The position numbers and the translations under genes were made by a program. 64,000 nt of DNA. It comes from Duganella zoogloeoides (GTDB lineage: Bacteria; Pseudomonadota; Gammaproteobacteria; Burkholderiales; Burkholderiaceae_D). The stretch covers positions 1 to 64,000 of the forward strand of contig NZ_CP140152.1 in NCBI RefSeq assembly GCF_034479515.1, written 5' to 3'. The notes under the pieces are model-generated. The model did not search any database. It was not told the DNA's origin and worked only from the letters and a program-made list of their open reading frames with translations. Positions 62,394-64,000 of the stretch are shown here, one piece after another. Position 1 is the stretch's first letter. Every line of letters begins with the position of its first letter.

Positions 62394-62469
62394 CCGAAAA
62401 ATTATACGCGGAATATTGCTCCGTAGAACTTTTTGGTAGAACTTTTATGTAAAGACTTTTTAAACTGTC

Positions 62470-62748
62470 TTACTCTTCGCTGAAGATGGCGTCGTAGCCG
62501 TCGGTATTGTCCATGCCCTTGAGCTCGTCCACCAGGCCCAGGTCTTCCAGCTCTTCCACCGCGTTCATATAGCTGTTCGGTTTGGTTGCGCCGATCAGGC
62601 GGAAGATTTCGCCTTCTTCATTGCGCACGCCGATCAACAGCTTTTCCAGGCGCACTTCGTCCTCGTGGGCGACGTTGAGCAGCAGGTTGCCGATGATGTG
62701 TTTGTCGAATTTTGCCGGCTTGACGCCGTCGATCAGAGCAGTTTTCAA
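62470..62748 (-). CDS. Small acidic hypothetical protein following marR
   Basis: A 92-aa protein with no recognised family. It is acidic, especially at the C-terminus (DELKGMDNTDGYDAIFSEE). GVRNEEGEIFRLIGATKPNS may form a small alpha/beta fold. The ATG overlaps the marR stop by 4 bases, so the two are translationally coupled and probably work together. There is no signal or membrane segment. Confidence 0.75.
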   Translation of the reverse strand: MKTALIDGVKPAKFDKHIIGNLLLNVAHEDEVRLEKLLIGVRNEEGEIFRLIGATKPNSYMNAVEELEDLGLVDELKGMDNTDGYDAIFSEE

Positions 62749-63218
62749 ATGATTTCCTTGGTTGGGTCGGTGATGGGCGCACAGTGATTGGCGCCAGCCA
62801 TGACGGCATTCTTAAGCCTGGCGAGATTTTTTTCAAGGGCCGCGTAGTCTTCGTCGCTGTAATCGGCAAACATTTGCCGGCCCATCGCCACCATTGCCGG
62901 AAACGCCGTGTGGAACGTGGCCTCGCCGGCGGCCGTGAGCCGGACAAAAAACGAACGCTTGTCGCAGTCGCTGCGCTCGCGCTCGACCAGGCCTTTCTGC
63001 TCCAGCCGTTCGATCACGCCGGTCATGGTGCCCTTGGTGATCAGGGTTTTCTCGCCCAGCTCCTTGTACGACATGCCCGGTGTATTGCCCAGCGTGGCGA
63101 TGATGTCGAACTGCGCATGGGTCAGACCGCAGGCGCGCGCGTGTTCCGCCGAGCTGCGCTCAAAGCTTTGCATGCACTCGGCCAGCAGCCGGACACTTTT
63201 CAAATATCGTTCGCCCAT
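62745..63218 (-). CDS. MarR family transcriptional regulator
   Basis: A 157-aa winged-helix regulator. DNA-binding part about 55-100: MSYKELGEKTLITKGTMTGV with wing residues VERERSDCDKRSFFVRLT. Helices at both ends form the dimer. It is upstream of and overlaps the 92-aa gene. The 80-base gap to the divergent GlxA-like regulator holds the promoters of both. The ligand is unknown. Confidence 0.9.
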   Translation of the reverse strand: MGERYLKSVRLLAECMQSFERSSAEHARACGLTHAQFDIIATLGNTPGMSYKELGEKTLITKGTMTGVIERLEQKGLVERERSDCDKRSFFVRLTAAGEATFHTAFPAMVAMGRQMFADYSDEDYAALEKNLARLKNAVMAGANHCAPITDPTKEII

Positions 63219-63298
63219 GGGGCGTGATTATAGCTGGTTCGCAATTTGCAGCCGGGGCGGGTACTATAGTGAACTTCCATTCATGCCCCAGCGTATCG

Positions 63299-64000
63299 AT
63301 GTCCTTTGCTAACCTGTCCGGCCTGGCCCGCCAACGGCCGCTGCGCGTGCTGCTGGTCAATGCGGGCGAGGCCGACGCGCTCACCTGGGCCGGCCTGGTG
63401 CAACCGCTGCGCATGGCCGCCGCCATGCTGGGACGCGACGCCTTCCAGCTTGAAACCATGACTCCTGCGCAAGTGGTGCTGGCCCAGCCCGGCTGGCAGA
63501 TTGCACTGCTGGTGGCCGACGACGCCGACCGCACCATGGCGCCGGAGCTGGCGCGCGCCGTGATCGAGCGCATCCGCAGCGCCGAATACTGGGGCGGCGT
63601 GGGCGCCGGCGTGCTCTGGCTGGCGCTGGCGGGCGTGATGGCCGGCGTGCGCGTGGCGCTGCCGTGGGCGCTGTACGGCGACACCGAGAGCATCACCGAC
63701 CGCGCCATCCTGAGCCAGCACTTGTTCGAACTCGACGGCCGTCACCTCAGTTGCTGCGGCGGCGCCGCCAGCATCGACTTCGCGCTGACCCTGGTCGAGC
63801 ACCTGTGCGGCGCCACGGTGCAGGCGGCGATCAAGGAAAACCTGTGCATCGAGCGCGTGCGCAGCCACGACGAGCGCCAGCGCATCGCCCTGCAGGCCCG
63901 CTTCGGCGCCTTGCAGCCACGCCTGTCGGAAGCGGTGACCCTGATGGAAACCAATATCGAGGAACCGCTGTCCACCGACGACATCGCCAACCTGGTGGGC
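63299..64000 (+). CDS. GlxA-like AraC regulator, 3' end cut by the window
   Basis: The open frame from the ATG at 63299 runs to the window end (234 codons). Residues about 15-190 form a DJ-1/PfpI-like (class I amidotransferase) domain with RVLLVNAGEADALTWAG, CCGGAASIDFALTLVEHLCG and ENLCIERVRSHDERQRI. EEPLSTDDIANLVG at the end is the start of the AraC helix-turn-helix. This arrangement is that of GlxA/ArgR/GbdR-type activators of amino-acid, choline or carnitine catabolism. The ribosome-binding site is weak, so another start is possible. Confidence 0.85.
   Translation, partial: MSFANLSGLARQRPLRVLLVNAGEADALTWAGLVQPLRMAAAMLGRDAFQLETMTPAQVVLAQPGWQIALLVADDADRTMAPELARAVIERIRSAEYWGGVGAGVLWLALAGVMAGVRVALPWALYGDTESITDRAILSQHLFELDGRHLSCCGGAASIDFALTLVEHLCGATVQAAIKENLCIERVRSHDERQRIALQARFGALQPRLSEAVTLMETNIEEPLSTDDIANLVG

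Overview
The window is chromosomal DNA of a betaproteobacterium, most likely of the Oxalobacteraceae (Massilia/Duganella/Janthinobacterium type). Grounds are the character of the 16S/23S genes, the 16S-tRNAIle-tRNAAla-23S-5S order, high-GC codon use, and household genes in betaproteobacterial style (queA-tgt-yajC-secDF, class II pyrC, gltIJKL, FAD/cytochrome c sugar dehydrogenase). The genus is an inference from memory, since no database search was possible.

Region 1 (1-19017): two complete rRNA operons lie in the same direction, about 13.49 kb apart. Between them is a 7.9-kb block holding the RNA-repair genes rtcR, rtcB and rtcA, an outer-membrane barrel gene, an AraC regulator next to a truncated short-chain dehydrogenase, and a TetR/MFS divergent pair with two operator palindromes. 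rtcR is convergent with the first rrn operon and ends right at its terminator. rtcBA has a textbook sigma-54 promoter. The two rrn copies differ at few positions, and most of these are paired changes that keep rRNA helices or leader and spacer hairpins intact.

Region 2 (19038-34456): a pagL-type lipid A deacylase, a 3-hydroxyisobutyrate-dehydrogenase-like enzyme, an M20 amidohydrolase, a molybdopterin oxidoreductase, a zinc aminopeptidase lipoprotein, two tandem acyl-CoA ligases (fadD paralogues), a PhoD phosphatase, a YciA thioesterase, an Atm1-type ABC exporter and a DctA-type carboxylate symporter.

Region 3 (34718-44120): an amino-acid ABC importer (gltL, gltI, gltJ, gltK) whose last gene runs into a palindromic repeat, an amidohydrolase followed by a second copy of that repeat, pyrC, a DUF3025 gene, a Gfo/Idh/MocA oxidoreductase, an MFS transporter, a 38-codon membrane ORF and two facing REP-like hairpins.

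Region 4 (44123-52003): recG, divergent from queA-tgt-yajC-secD-secF (tRNA queuosine synthesis and the Sec translocon accessory complex).

Region 5 (52143-64000): a three-gene FAD dehydrogenase with triheme cytochrome c, then a compact ethanolamine operon (permease, eutB, eutC) behind a second perfect sigma-54 promoter. Its EutC carries two low-complexity inserts. Next come a WYL regulator, a glutathione S-transferase, an HDOD protein, a MarR regulator with a small acidic partner, and the start of a GlxA-like AraC regulator cut by the window end. No CRISPR array, prophage or intact insertion sequence was seen.
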